A stretch of DNA of 64,000 nucleotides. It comes from an uncultured Eubacteriales bacterium (GTDB taxonomy: Bacteria > Bacillota > Clostridia > Christensenellales > CAG-138). The position numbers and the translations under genes were made by a program. The notes under the pieces were generated by a model. It ran no database searches, had not been told where the DNA came from, and saw nothing but the letters and a program-made list of their open reading frames with translations. The stretch spans positions 94,882 through 158,881 of the forward strand of contig UQYI01000002.1 in NCBI GenBank assembly GCA_900545265.1. The letters are read 5' to 3'. Of the stretch, positions 18,481-26,146 are shown piece by piece. How positions within the stretch are numbered: position 1 is the first letter of the stretch; each line of letters opens with the position of its first letter.

Positions 18481-19281
18481 ATGCCGTTTATGGGGTATTT
18501 TCTTCTTTTTGCGTTTCTTTTCATGCTGGGATGCAGCTTCGGCTGGGTGCTGGAAGTGTTTTACCGTCGATTCATCTCCTCCTCCAACCCGGAGCGCCGG
18601 TGGATCAACCCTGGTTTTCTCACCGGTCCGGCCCTGCCCTTGTATGGTACGGGCGTATGCGCCATGTGGCTCATCGTCAGTCTGGAGCCCTTTATTCCCA
18701 TTGCGGATGTCTCCCTCCGCCGGGCGGTGCTGTTCCTGGGGATCACTCTGGGCATGACGCTGATAGAGTATATTGCCGGGCTTTTATCCACCCGTGTCTT
18801 CAAAGTGCAGCTGTGGGATTACTCCCGGCGCTGGGGAAACATTCAGGGCATCATCTGCCCCCTGTTCACCCTGTTCTGGGGAATATTGGGAATTACTTAC
18901 TATTATCTGGTGCATCCGCTGCTGAACCGCTCCCTCCATTGGCTTATGGAGGATACCAATGTGGTGGCAGCCTATGCCTTCTGCATGGGCATGTACTATG
19001 GCATACTCCTGCTGGATCTGATCCATTCCTCCCGGATGCTGGGCCGAATCCGCAAGTTCGCCAGGGAGAATCAGATCATCGTCCGTTATGAGGATCTGCG
19101 GGAACGGATCCGCCGCCGGAAGATCTCCGAGCGGATCAAGCTCAGCTTCCTGTTTGATATGTGGAGCGAGCACCCGCTGGTCGTCCATCTGCAGGAATAT
19201 CTGCAGGATGTTCGGGAAAAGCTCAAGCAGGATGCGCAGGAAAAGCTCCGGCAGCTCAAAGGCGAAGAAAAAGACAACTGA
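18481..19281 (+). CDS. CmpB/PF06541-type membrane protein (putative ABC transporter permease family)
   Basis: A 266-residue integral membrane protein. The N-terminal 180 residues contain about five or six hydrophobic helices, with the family signature FGWVLEVFYRRF near residue 21 and NPGFLTGPALPLYGTG near 42. The C-terminal 85 residues are charged and likely cytoplasmic and helical. Despite the family label, an ABC permease function has not been shown to my knowledge. The ATG at 18481 with a GGAGG site ten bases upstream is preferred over an in-frame TTG at 18466. It follows the lipid glycosyltransferase by about 30 bases and may be co-transcribed. Confidence 0.8.
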   Translation: MPFMGYFLLFAFLFMLGCSFGWVLEVFYRRFISSSNPERRWINPGFLTGPALPLYGTGVCAMWLIVSLEPFIPIADVSLRRAVLFLGITLGMTLIEYIAGLLSTRVFKVQLWDYSRRWGNIQGIICPLFTLFWGILGITYYYLVHPLLNRSLHWLMEDTNVVAAYAFCMGMYYGILLLDLIHSSRMLGRIRKFARENQIIVRYEDLRERIRRRKISERIKLSFLFDMWSEHPLVVHLQEYLQDVREKLKQDAQEKLRQLKGEEKDN

Positions 19282-19288
19282 CACGATG

Positions 19289-19317
19289 CAGGCAGACTTC
19301 CTCGAGGGGTCTGCCTG
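19289..19317 (+). terminator. Weak terminator-like hairpin
   Basis: A perfect 9-bp stem CAGGCAGAC/GTCTGCCTG with an 11-base loop just after the CmpB-family stop. It is followed only by TTGTTC, so termination would be partial. Confidence 0.5.
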
Positions 19318-19402
19318 TTGTTCAAATGATACAGGCACGTGGTGCGGCGTATTCTGCCCCCGTCCGCCGTGCCGCAGACCATATAATCTTACGGAGGTTT
19401 TC

Positions 19403-20281
19403 ATGGGCGTATCCCTGTCCCCGGAATTCAAAAAGTATGCCTGGATGCAGCTTCCCTTCACACCCGGGCTGCTGCGCCTGAGCCAAAGACTGCTGGGCAT
19501 TTTGCCCGTTCACAGCCCTTATGCGGATATCTGCATGGCCAAACGACAGGCCGGTTCTCTGCCTCTGACCCTGTTCTATCCCAAAGACCGTGGGTTGCAG
19601 GGGCCCTGTCTGATCTTTTATCACGGCGGCGGCTTCGGTCATCCCGCTGCGCCTCAACATCGGCGGCTGGCGGCTTTTCTGGCCCGGGAAGCCCATTGCA
19701 CCGTGCTGTGCCCGGAATACCGCCTGCTGCCCCGGCACCCCTACCCCGCCGCCCGGGAGGACGCATTGACCGCCTATGCCTGGGCCGCTTCCGCATTTCC
19801 GGGGGCTGCTTTGGCCCTGGGAGGAGACAGTGCCGGAGGGGCTCTGGCGGCCTTTGCCATGACGGACGGCCCGCAGCAGGGACTGCCGGCTCCGGCCCTG
19901 CTGCTGCTTATCTACCCGGTGCTGGACAGGACTCTTTCCACGCCTTCCATGGCTGCCTTTCCCTCCACGCCCCTTTGGAATGCCCGCTGCAACCGGGCCA
20001 TGTGGAGCATGCTTTTACAGGGGGCGGATCCCCGCCCGGCCAGCCCGCTGTTTCTGCCGCTGCCCCATCCCCTGCCCGCCGTATACATGGAGACGGCAGA
20101 GGTGGACTGTCTTCGGGACGAGGGACTCCTCTATGCCCGCCGCCTGCAGGAGGCCGGTGCCGCGGTGACCTGTCATACCCTCTGCGGCGCACCCCATGGT
20201 TATGATATCGCATTCTCCGCTCCCCGAGTGCAGGCTCTGTGGCAGGCCCGAGCGGAAGCGCTGCGGAAAGCATTTGAATGA
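19403..20281 (+). CDS. Alpha/beta hydrolase, HSL-family esterase
   Basis: A 292-residue hormone-sensitive-lipase-type esterase. The oxyanion-hole motif HGGGFGHPA is near residue 77, the nucleophile Ser is in GGDSAGGALA near residue 152, and the acid and base are likely the Asp in EVDCLRDEG and the His in APHGYD near residue 270. It is cytoplasmic (no signal peptide). The ATG at 19403 follows ACGGAGG; longer in-frame starts run through the preceding gene. The substrate is unknown; short acyl esters are usual for the family. Confidence 0.85.
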   Translation: MGVSLSPEFKKYAWMQLPFTPGLLRLSQRLLGILPVHSPYADICMAKRQAGSLPLTLFYPKDRGLQGPCLIFYHGGGFGHPAAPQHRRLAAFLAREAHCTVLCPEYRLLPRHPYPAAREDALTAYAWAASAFPGAALALGGDSAGGALAAFAMTDGPQQGLPAPALLLLIYPVLDRTLSTPSMAAFPSTPLWNARCNRAMWSMLLQGADPRPASPLFLPLPHPLPAVYMETAEVDCLRDEGLLYARRLQEAGAAVTCHTLCGAPHGYDIAFSAPRVQALWQARAEALRKAFE

Positions 20282-20329
20282 AATACTTATGTCCTATTTG
20301 CTTGAATTTACGTATTTATGGGCTATACG

Positions 20330-20366
20330 TTGAGGGTAGAGAAAATACTCCACCCTCAACATTTTT
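20330..20366 (+). terminator. Terminator after the esterase gene
   Basis: TTGAGGGT/ACCCTCAA stem followed by CATTTTT. It also separates the esterase from the convergent lipoprotein gene whose stop is at 20365. Confidence 0.75.
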
Positions 20367-21066
20367 ACATATGCTTTTTGTTCCAATACTCTTCCAGTGC
20401 AGAATTTATTTTGGAAGCACTCATAACGGAATCGCTCATCGGATGAGATAGATCTGCATTAGGGGCTTCAAGGCATAAAAAGCTATTGTTTTTGGTAAAG
20501 TAAATCAAACCATATATCTTATATATAGTGCCACCCGCTGGATTCGTTCCCTGAATGTCTAAAATAACACTCCAAATAGTATCTCCATCTTTATTATTAT
20601 TAGTATCGTATATTTTGCGAATCCGAACCGCCGAAGCGTTATAAAAACTGGACAGCATTTCTTCTACCATATAGTTAAAAAGAATTTTTTCTTTTTCATT
20701 CAATTGCTCTATGGCAGAGGGTGCTTTTACCGTTACCTCGCAAGTATCCATGGCCGTCCCGGAGCTGGCACAGATAATGGTGGTCGTTCCAGGTGCTATA
20801 CCCTCGATCAGTCCGTCTGCTGTTACTGTAGCGATCTCGCTGTTCGCCGATTTCCAGGAAAGACCGCTCATATCGGCCTCCTCCGGTATTACGGTGCAAT
20901 TTTGCTGAAATCTCTCTCCTACTTCCAAGTTCAAAGCTCCTTGAGCCAGGAAAACGGCAGTGATCTCCGTTTTTTCTTCTTGTACGCTTTCTTCTTCCCG
21001 TGCATTACATGCACACACGCTCAGAATCAAACATATAAGCAAAATACAGCTTATTCTCTTTTTCAT
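20365..21066 (-). CDS. Ig-like (BIG2) domain lipoprotein
   Basis: A 233-residue secreted lipoprotein. A signal peptide with lipobox ends at Cys20 (LSVCAC region), followed by a charged linker. Residues about 35-115 match a bacterial Ig-like group 2 domain (LEVGERF, WKSANSEIATVTADGLIEGIAPGTTTI). The C-terminal 115 residues have no recognised family. Base composition is clearly more AT-rich than the neighbours, suggesting acquisition. GGAGG precedes the ATG. A surface-anchored binding role is plausible but unproven. Confidence 0.8.
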   Translation of the reverse strand: MKKRISCILLICLILSVCACNAREEESVQEEKTEITAVFLAQGALNLEVGERFQQNCTVIPEEADMSGLSWKSANSEIATVTADGLIEGIAPGTTTIICASSGTAMDTCEVTVKAPSAIEQLNEKEKILFNYMVEEMLSSFYNASAVRIRKIYDTNNNKDGDTIWSVILDIQGTNPAGGTIYKIYGLIYFTKNNSFLCLEAPNADLSHPMSDSVMSASKINSALEEYWNKKHM

Positions 21067-21081
21067 GCTGTTTCCTCCGTT

Positions 21082-21717
21082 TTATACAATTTCTATCCCC
21101 TTGAAAAAATGCTCGCTGCAAAGCTTCTTCTGTCCGCAAAACCTGATGCTTTTCTCATTCTTACAGTTTCCAAAGCGTTCTATAGTACCTGCTTTTGGAT
21201 TTCCATTCCTGTCAAAAGCAGGAATTCTGTTTCCCGTGCAATACTGACAATTTCCATATTTCCTTGCATCAGTTCTGTTTATCATCCTCCTCCGCTCTAT
21301 CCTCTGTCCGTGAGAGCGTATCTCCCAGATTATCGCCATTCCCATGCACAGCCGCCCCCGCGGCCTTTCTCTCTCCTTCAGTTTGTAATCTCCGCTTTTC
21401 CTCTTCCCTCTCTGAAGCCAGTTGTGCACCAAAAAACATATGCCTATACTACCGCCAACGAAAAAGACCGCCGAAATGGCTTCCACCAATGCACGATATA
21501 TGTTTCTGATTCCATTTGCTGCATAAGCGGAGGCTTCGTAGCTATAAGTATAAAAATCCGCACCAAATTCTACCCTGTCCAGTTCTTCCGTCACCGGTGA
21601 GCCATATTTGCCGGTATAAAACGCAGCATCCTTATGCGTCCAGTAAAACAATACACCAATGAAAGCCAATGCCCAGCATAGCAGTACCCCCAGCACGTTA
21701 GCAGTCTTCCTTTTCAT
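21082..21717 (-). CDS. Small membrane protein with probable frameshift and Cys-rich tail
   Basis: The open frame encodes 211 residues: a transmembrane segment (residues 7-24), an extracytoplasmic region, a second hydrophobic segment near 83-100, and then an Arg-rich part ending in a Cys-containing tail (GNCQYC, ENCKN-like and KKLCSEHF). The ATG at 21717 has a GGAGG site. After the second membrane segment a six-base homopolymer (plus 21431-21436) occurs. A shift there would open a natural acidic, charged C-terminus (SEREEEKRRLQ and NGDNLGDTLSRTEDRAEED) ending at 21269, and the tail would be a separate Cys-rich small gene starting near 21285. I cannot tell sequencing error, pseudogene and genuine fusion apart. 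The region is AT-rich like its neighbour. Confidence 0.5.
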   Translation of the reverse strand: MKRKTANVLGVLLCWALAFIGVLFYWTHKDAAFYTGKYGSPVTEELDRVEFGADFYTYSYEASAYAANGIRNIYRALVEAISAVFFVGGSIGICFLVHNWLQRGKRKSGDYKLKERERPRGRLCMGMAIIWEIRSHGQRIERRRMINRTDARKYGNCQYCTGNRIPAFDRNGNPKAGTIERFGNCKNEKSIRFCGQKKLCSEHFFKGIEIV

Positions 21718-21751
21718 CTTTCTTCCTCCTTTTCTGTCTTTCGACAAAATC

Positions 21752-21780
21752 AATATACCACACATCATACACTAATACAA
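21752..21780 (-). promoter_or_regulatory. Promoter of the 21717 gene
   Basis: Minus-strand TTGTAT and TATATT with a 17-base spacer, 35 bases upstream of the start codon. Confidence 0.6.
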
Positions 21781-21855
21781 GATGTTTTTTATACAGTATT
21801 GCTTGATGTTTTGCGGCATAAGTACCGGGCATACTGTAGGTTGAGGTGATGGTAT

Positions 21856-22164
21856 ATGTATATGCGCATCCGAAAAGCCCGGGAAGACATGGGCTACACA
21901 CGGGAAAAATTTGCAGAACTGCTGGATGTGAGCGTTTCTTATCTGGCGGAGGTGGAACGGGGCCGCACGGGCATTTCCGTAAAAATGCTGACGAAAATCT
22001 GCCGGGTGCTGGGTCTGTCTGCCGATTACGTGCTCTTTGGCGCAAACCGCCCCCAGGACGCCGCCCTGCTGGAAAAGATCGGGCGGCTGGATAAAAAATA
22101 TCTGCCGCTGCTGAACAGTATGCTGACCGAACTCCTGGCCCTGAACGGTGAGGAGCAGGCATGA
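21856..22164 (+). CDS. XRE-family transcriptional regulator
   Basis: A 102-residue protein with an N-terminal helix-turn-helix of the Cro/C1 type (residues about 6-62; REKFAELLDVSVSYLAEVERGR is the HTH core). The C-terminal 35 residues are helical and may mediate dimers. It stands alone, divergent from the membrane protein gene at 21717, which it may control. An in-frame ATG two codons later is an alternative start. Confidence 0.85.
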   Translation: MYMRIRKAREDMGYTREKFAELLDVSVSYLAEVERGRTGISVKMLTKICRVLGLSADYVLFGANRPQDAALLEKIGRLDKKYLPLLNSMLTELLALNGEEQA

Positions 22165-22180
22165 TCCCGGCATTATGCCC

Positions 22181-22219
22181 AAAAAGAAGCAGCGCCCCGA
22201 AGAAGCATATCCTTCGAGG
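22181..22219 (-). terminator. Possible terminator after mscL
   Basis: On the minus strand CCTCGAAG pairs with CTTCGGGG (one G-U pair); a T5 run follows about 9 bases later. It overlaps the region just past the mscL stop. Confidence 0.45.
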
Positions 22220-22235
22220 CCCTGTTTTTTCAGCG

Positions 22236-22661
22236 TTATTTTTGCAGCAGATCCCGGATCTGTGTGAGCAGCTGCACCTCTTCCGAGGGCTTGGGGGGCT
22301 CGGGCGCAGGAGCGGGTGCCTCCTCCTTCTTCCGGCGGAAGGCGTTGAGCGCCTTTACCAGCAGGAACAGGGCCAAAGCGACCAGCAGAAAATTCAGTAT
22401 GCTCTGCAAAAACGATCCGTAGCACAGGGCCACCTCGGGCGTATCCCCCACCGCAGGGGTCAGTACCAGCTTGAGTCCGCTGAAATCAATACCCCCGGAA
22501 ATAAGGCCGATAACCGGCATGAGCATATCATTGACCAGTGAATTGACAATGGCCGTGAATGCACTGCCGATGATCACGCCTACGGCCAGATCCATTACGT
22601 TACCCCGTGAAATAAACTCCTTGAATTCCGCCCAAAGGCCGGACTTCTTTTTCTTTTCCAT
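22236..22661 (-). CDS. mscL: Large-conductance mechanosensitive channel MscL
   Basis: A 141-residue MscL. The N-terminus FKEFISRGNVMDLAVGVIIGSAFTAIV contains the conserved amphipathic helix and first pore helix. A periplasmic-side loop, the second helix (SILNFLLVALALFLLVKALN, near 87-106) and a Pro-rich cytoplasmic tail follow. It forms a homopentameric emergency release valve during hypo-osmotic shock. AAGGAG precedes the ATG. The housekeeping gene lies between two regulators, so the surrounding accessory genes probably inserted around it. Confidence 0.95.
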   Translation of the reverse strand: MEKKKKSGLWAEFKEFISRGNVMDLAVGVIIGSAFTAIVNSLVNDMLMPVIGLISGGIDFSGLKLVLTPAVGDTPEVALCYGSFLQSILNFLLVALALFLLVKALNAFRRKKEEAPAPAPEPPKPSEEVQLLTQIRDLLQK

Positions 22662-22753
22662 ATATGCGCTCCTTCCATGCGGGCAATGCCCACAACATAA
22701 TGCAAGGGTATGATACCATATCCCTCCCCCGGTTCACAAGAGGGACCGAGCCT

Positions 22754-23080
22754 CTATAAAGACCGCAGATACACGGAAAGCAGTTCTAGGGCTGTTTCTT
22801 TATCCCGGGGATTGCAGGCGTTCAGCCGCTCCCACAATTCCTCCTGCCGGGCAGGCAGAGACGTCCGCTCCTCCGTCAGGATCTCGTCCGGCGTGATGTG
22901 CAGAGCGCTGCATATGCACAGCACAGTGGCCGTCCGCATGTTTACGGTGCCCCTCTCTATATCCGCATAAGTGCGTTCCGACAGCCCCGCCGCTTCCGCT
23001 ACCTCCGCCTGTGTCAGGCCTGTGCGCTTGCGAACCGCCAGCAGCCTGTCACCAATGGTATGCAGATCAAAAATAAGCAT
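22754..23080 (-). CDS. XRE-family transcriptional regulator
   Basis: A 108-residue regulator with an N-terminal helix-turn-helix (residues about 8-65; LTQAEVAEAAGLSERTYADIERG). The C-terminal 40 residues are helical. It is transcribed away from two small membrane protein genes, with a perfect 11-bp inverted repeat between them that overlaps both promoters. Autorepression and repression of the neighbours are inferred from this layout. GAGGA precedes the ATG. Confidence 0.85.
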   Translation of the reverse strand: MLIFDLHTIGDRLLAVRKRTGLTQAEVAEAAGLSERTYADIERGTVNMRTATVLCICSALHITPDEILTEERTSLPARQEELWERLNACNPRDKETALELLSVYLRSL

Positions 23081-23111
23081 TATTCTTCCTCATTTTTCCG
23101 TATTTTTAGGA

Positions 23112-23148
23112 ATTATACTTCCTGTTTTTCTTGACATACAGGAAGTAT
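23112..23148. promoter_or_regulatory. Operator: perfect 11-bp inverted repeat
   Basis: ATACTTCCTGT (23115-23125) and ACAGGAAGTAT (23138-23148) are exact reverse complements with a 12-base spacer. The left arm overlaps a minus-strand TATAAT (23112-23117) for the XRE gene, and the spacer contains the -35 box of the plus-strand promoter, so one bound regulator would block both directions. Confidence 0.75.
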
Positions 23149-23159
23149 TCCCGTATAAT
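23131..23159 (+). promoter_or_regulatory. Consensus sigma-A promoter
   Basis: Perfect TTGACA-17-TATAAT. It drives the small membrane protein gene at 23214 and overlaps the inverted-repeat operator. Confidence 0.9.
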
Positions 23160-23213
23160 TTCAAGCAGAATAGTTCCGAATTCTCGGTCTATAAAAGAAA
23201 GAGGGGAAGAAAA

Positions 23214-23564
23214 ATGTTTGAGGATATCCGCAACAGGCTGTTTGGCAGCATCGGCAGCAAGATCAAGACATTGGCAAAGCTTTGCTGCTATTTTTGTCTC
23301 ATAGTAGGTTTTTTATGTGCCTTCTGGGGGGCACTTTCTCTTGCCTTTGGTAATGTCAGCGAGGCATATTTGAGTTCGAAAATACTAAAAGACGGCTTGA
23401 TTCTGGCTATAGTTGGCACGGCAAGCAGTTGGCCCCTGTTTGGATTTGGGGAACTGATCGAAAAAGTTTCTTTTGTTGCCGACCGCATGGAAAAAATAGA
23501 ATCAAAGCTTTCCCCGGCGCCTGAAAAGCGTCCTTCTGAAACAAAGGAGCAAATAAACAGCTAA
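23214..23564 (+). CDS. Small membrane protein of unknown function
   Basis: A 116-residue protein with two hydrophobic segments (about residues 20-46 and 58-78) and a hydrophilic C-terminal tail (PAPEKRPSETKEQ). I do not recognise the family. The ATG at 23214 is chosen because a consensus promoter ends at 23159 and a GAGGGG site lies just upstream; the longer frame starts before the promoter. It probably forms a unit with the next small gene under control of the divergent XRE regulator. Confidence 0.7.
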   Translation: MFEDIRNRLFGSIGSKIKTLAKLCCYFCLIVGFLCAFWGALSLAFGNVSEAYLSSKILKDGLILAIVGTASSWPLFGFGELIEKVSFVADRMEKIESKLSPAPEKRPSETKEQINS

Positions 23565-23603
23565 GTAAAGAGCAGCCACGGCAGGCAGACAGGAGAATAT
23601 CTA

Positions 23604-23846
23604 ATGGAAGGCAAGACAAACGGATTACAGATTGCAGGTTTTGTAGTTTCTTTAACAACCTGCTTCATCTTTGGTTTTTATGGATTAAGCGGTATCACAG
23701 GTTTGGTTTTGTCTGCCGTTGGCCGTGCGCAGGCAAACCAGGTCGGCGGTAAAACCGGTTTGGGAACTGCAGGGATTGTTTATGGTTTTGCTTATTCGTC
23801 TGCTGAAATTACCCGAATTAAAGGCACTATCACGATTCTGAAATAA
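23604..23846 (+). CDS. DUF4190-like small membrane protein
   Basis: An 80-residue protein with two hydrophobic segments (residues 8-28 and 30-43). The pattern NGLQIAGFVVSL, ITGLVLSAVGRAQAN and GLGTAGIVYGF resembles DUF4190 proteins. The typical second glycine-rich helix is short, and the last 15 residues look unrelated. It is 39 bases downstream of the previous gene and followed by a terminator. Function unknown. Confidence 0.65.
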   Translation: MEGKTNGLQIAGFVVSLTTCFIFGFYGLSGITGLVLSAVGRAQANQVGGKTGLGTAGIVYGFAYSSAEITRIKGTITILK

Positions 23847-23852
23847 TCACGG

Positions 23853-23880
23853 GGAGCGGGGCGCGTGTCCCGCTCCTTTT
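23853..23880 (+). terminator. Intrinsic terminator
   Basis: GGAGCGGG/CCCGCTCC stem with an 8-base loop followed by TTTT, right after the DUF4190-like stop codon. Confidence 0.8.
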
Positions 23881-23883
23881 CCT

Positions 23884-24042
23884 AAGTATAAAGGCCGCAA
23901 GCCCATTGATTATAACGAGGCGCAGATGAAAGCCCTTTGCAGGAAGTGGCGGGCGGGCGAAATTACCGCCACCGCTGCCATGAAAGAGCTGAGCTTGAAG
24001 CCTGACACGTTCTATCGCAGAGTAAAAGAAATGGAGCTGTAA
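23884..24042 (+). pseudogene. C-terminal remnant of a serine recombinase (resolvase)
   Basis: This frame has no start codon of its own at the left end. It encodes about 52 residues with the resolvase C-terminal DNA-binding pattern: KYKGRKPI, then KWRAGEITATAAMKELSLK and TFYRRVKEMEL before TAA. The catalytic N-terminal domain is absent, and the sequence upstream is a terminator of another gene. It is a scar of a mobile element or site-specific recombination event. The interval 24043-24178 contains nothing further that I can identify. Confidence 0.75.
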
Positions 24043-24178
24043 TCAGCCCCCACAAAGCAACGGAGAAATGCGGAAAATCCGCTTCTCATAAATTCCACTT
24101 TTTCAATTTCCGCTTTATCGCTGTTGGAACGGGTTCGGAAAGCAAATTTCCACCTTGTTTTCTACTTTTGGACAAAGA

Positions 24179-24206
24179 GAGGAAGCAGTTTTGTTCCTGC
24201 TTCCTC
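24179..24206 (-). terminator. Terminator after rubrerythrin
   Basis: Perfect 10-bp stem GAGGAAGCAG/CTGCTTCCTC with an 8-base loop, 26 bases past the rubrerythrin stop. The T-tract on the minus strand is interrupted. Confidence 0.65.
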
Positions 24207-24231
24207 TCCAAAAGGCTTATTTTAGGCTGAA

Positions 24232-24828
24232 TTACTTGCCGAAGTAGCGCTTCAGCAGACCCTCAAAGGCCTTGCCGTGTCTCGCCTCGTCGCGGGCCAT
24301 TTCGTGAACAGTATCGTGAATGGCATCCAGATTGTTTTTCTTGGCACAGACAGCCAGATCAAACTTGCCTTTGGTTGCGCCATACTCGCACTCCACCCGC
24401 CAGGCCAGGTTGGCTTTGGTATCGGCCTTCATGTTGGGTTCGCAGCGGCTCCCCAGAAGCTCTGCAAACTTGGCCGCATGCTCCGCTTCTTCATAAGCTG
24501 CCTTCTCCCAGTAAAGCCCCACTTCAGGATACCCCTCCCGGTGTGCGATCCGGGCCATGCACAGATACATGCCCACTTCGCTGCATTCCCCGGCAAAGTT
24601 TGCTTTCAGCTGCTCCAGAATATAGGCTTTGTCTGCATCGGAAATATCCGGGTTGTTGGCCACGGTCTTATCGTAAATGCCGAATTCATGCTCGGCGGCC
24701 AGCTTCATCTCACCCTTTACTTCAATAAACTTGGACCCGGGAACCTTGCACACGGGGCACTTGAAATCTGCGGGCATCTCTTCGCCTTCATACACATAAC
24801 CGCAAACGGGGCAAACAAACTTCTTCAT
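24232..24828 (-). CDS. Rubrerythrin with N-terminal rubredoxin domain (reverse rubrerythrin)
   Basis: A 198-residue non-heme iron peroxidase. The N-terminus is a rubredoxin-like FeS4 site ([10 protein letters not shown] and [10 protein letters not shown], residues 4-31), and the ferritin-like diiron domain follows with carboxylate/His motifs ([32 protein letters not shown]). This order, rubredoxin first, is that of the clostridial reverse rubrerythrins that reduce H2O2 and O2. The ATG at 24828 has GGAGG nine bases upstream. It is 22 bases downstream of the perR gene, fitting a peroxide-inducible operon. Confidence 0.92.
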   Translation of the reverse strand: MKKFVCPVCGYVYEGEEMPADFKCPVCKVPGSKFIEVKGEMKLAAEHEFGIYDKTVANNPDISDADKAYILEQLKANFAGECSEVGMYLCMARIAHREGYPEVGLYWEKAAYEEAEHAAKFAELLGSRCEPNMKADTKANLAWRVECEYGATKGKFDLAVCAKKNNLDAIHDTVHEMARDEARHGKAFEGLLKRYFGK

Positions 24829-24850
24829 ATTCTTTTCCTCCTGATGATAC

Positions 24851-25297
24851 TTAAATTGGGTCTTTTTGGTCGTAAGATAAATTTTGCAATTTCTTTTCCG
24901 CCGCCCGGTTTGCGGCACGCTGGGCACAGGCGCCGTAAAAGGTCAGCCTTGTTACCTCCACGGGGGCGCCCAATATCTTTCCGGCCTGCTCCGTCAGGCA
25001 GGGGGGCACCTGGATACCCGGCAGATCCAGTATGCGGCCGCAGCGGGTGCATACAAAGTGGATATGGGGATCCGTCCGCCCGTCAAAGCGTTCCAGCCCC
25101 ATGACCGTGCCCAAAGATATGGCCTCCCCCGTCTCCTTGAACAAAGCCAGATTCCTGTATACCGTTCCCAGGGACAGATCCGGGATCTGGGGCTTCAGGC
25201 GGCTGTACACCCACTCGGCGGAAGGGTGTGCATCCGTTTCCCGCAGGCAGTTCAAAATGGCGTCTCTTTTTTTGCTGTGCTTGCGGATGGTGTCCAT
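24851..25297 (-). CDS. perR: PerR-like Fur-family peroxide regulator
   Basis: A 148-residue Fur/PerR protein. Winged-helix residues ([12 protein letters not shown] and [13 protein letters not shown]) fill the N-terminal half. The regulatory metal site [14 protein letters not shown] has Asp at the PerR position, where Fur has Glu. The first structural zinc pair CTRC is present, but the second, usually CxxC after YG, reads CAQR here, so one zinc ligand is missing. Context (rubrerythrin 22 bases downstream, AT-rich operator upstream) supports PerR. It likely represses its own operon until Fe-catalysed oxidation inactivates it. Confidence 0.85.
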   Translation of the reverse strand: MDTIRKHSKKRDAILNCLRETDAHPSAEWVYSRLKPQIPDLSLGTVYRNLALFKETGEAISLGTVMGLERFDGRTDPHIHFVCTRCGRILDLPGIQVPPCLTEQAGKILGAPVEVTRLTFYGACAQRAANRAAEKKLQNLSYDQKDPI

Positions 25298-25310
25298 ATG
25301 TTCCTCTCTT

Positions 25311-25340
25311 TTTAATAATAATTATTGTTTTCGTTATTAT
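25311..25340. promoter_or_regulatory. Putative Per box upstream of perR
   Basis: An AT-rich palindromic stretch TTTAATAATAATTATT followed by another TTATTAT lies immediately upstream of perR. It is close to, but not identical with, the TTATAATnATTATAA Per box. Confidence 0.5.
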
Positions 25341-25392
25341 CTTAGCACGGGGCACTCCGTTTGTAAAGAGTTTTTTTAAAAAAGATGTGTGC

Positions 25393-25421
25393 TTGCAGAA
25401 AACCTCCCTTTATGCTATAAT
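25393..25421 (+). promoter_or_regulatory. Promoter of the TetR-family gene
   Basis: TTGCAG, a 17-base spacer, and TATAAT with an upstream TG (extended -10), 40 bases before the start codon. Confidence 0.75.
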
Positions 25422-25461
25422 TCAACACGTTTGAAAAAACGAGAATGGCAGGAGGATCTTC

Positions 25462-26100
25462 ATGGCCAGAAAGCAGATGTTTGCAGAGGGTACCCGGAAT
25501 CATATTCTGGAGGTAGCCACCCGGCTGTTTTTTGAAAAAGGATTTGACTGTGTAAGCGTTCGGGGACTGATGAAGCAGGTAGGCGCGGATCCCGGCGGCT
25601 TTTATTACTATTTTGAATCCAAGGAAGCTCTTTGGGAAGAAGTGCTGCAGGCATTTTTTTCACCGTATCTGAAGGAAGCCGACCGCCTGGCGGAGGAAGC
25701 CCAGGAGCGTCCTTACCGGGCCCTGACCCGTTTCTTCTTTTACCTGCAGGACTGCACCCAGTCTTTCCGCCGGGAGCTGGGTGACCGCATCTATCCCGCC
25801 GCTCGTCTGTCCATTCGGGAACGGACGCTGCTGCTGCTGGAGCCCTATCTGGAACGGATCCTGAAAAGCATCATCGCCCACGGCGCCCAGCCCATGATGG
25901 AGCTGCCGCTGCTGACGGTATTCCTGGCTCACGGCATAGGCAGTGTGATCCTGCACCAGCCCTCAGAATGGATGGAAAGCTGCGGGCAGGAACTGCAGGA
26001 TACGGTCTGCCGCCTTTTGGGCCTGACGGAGGCTTCCGTACGGGAGATGCACCGATTGAGCGGCTTTAATCCCGCCCGTTTCCCGCTGGAAGAAGCATGA
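25462..26100 (+). CDS. TetR-family transcriptional regulator
   Basis: A 212-residue regulator. Residues about 10-56 form the TetR helix-turn-helix (RNHILEVATRLFFEKGF and GGFYYYFESKEALWEEV). The remainder is a helical ligand-binding and dimer domain without close resemblance to a named subfamily. It stands alone with its own promoter, and the next gene downstream (RpiR regulator) follows after 46 bases. No efflux pump is adjacent, so the target and ligand are unknown. Confidence 0.88.
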   Translation: MARKQMFAEGTRNHILEVATRLFFEKGFDCVSVRGLMKQVGADPGGFYYYFESKEALWEEVLQAFFSPYLKEADRLAEEAQERPYRALTRFFFYLQDCTQSFRRELGDRIYPAARLSIRERTLLLLEPYLERILKSIIAHGAQPMMELPLLTVFLAHGIGSVILHQPSEWMESCGQELQDTVCRLLGLTEASVREMHRLSGFNPARFPLEEA

Positions 26101-26146
26101 CCTTGCATCAGGTCCTTCCATCATATATAATACAGAAGGAGGGCCT

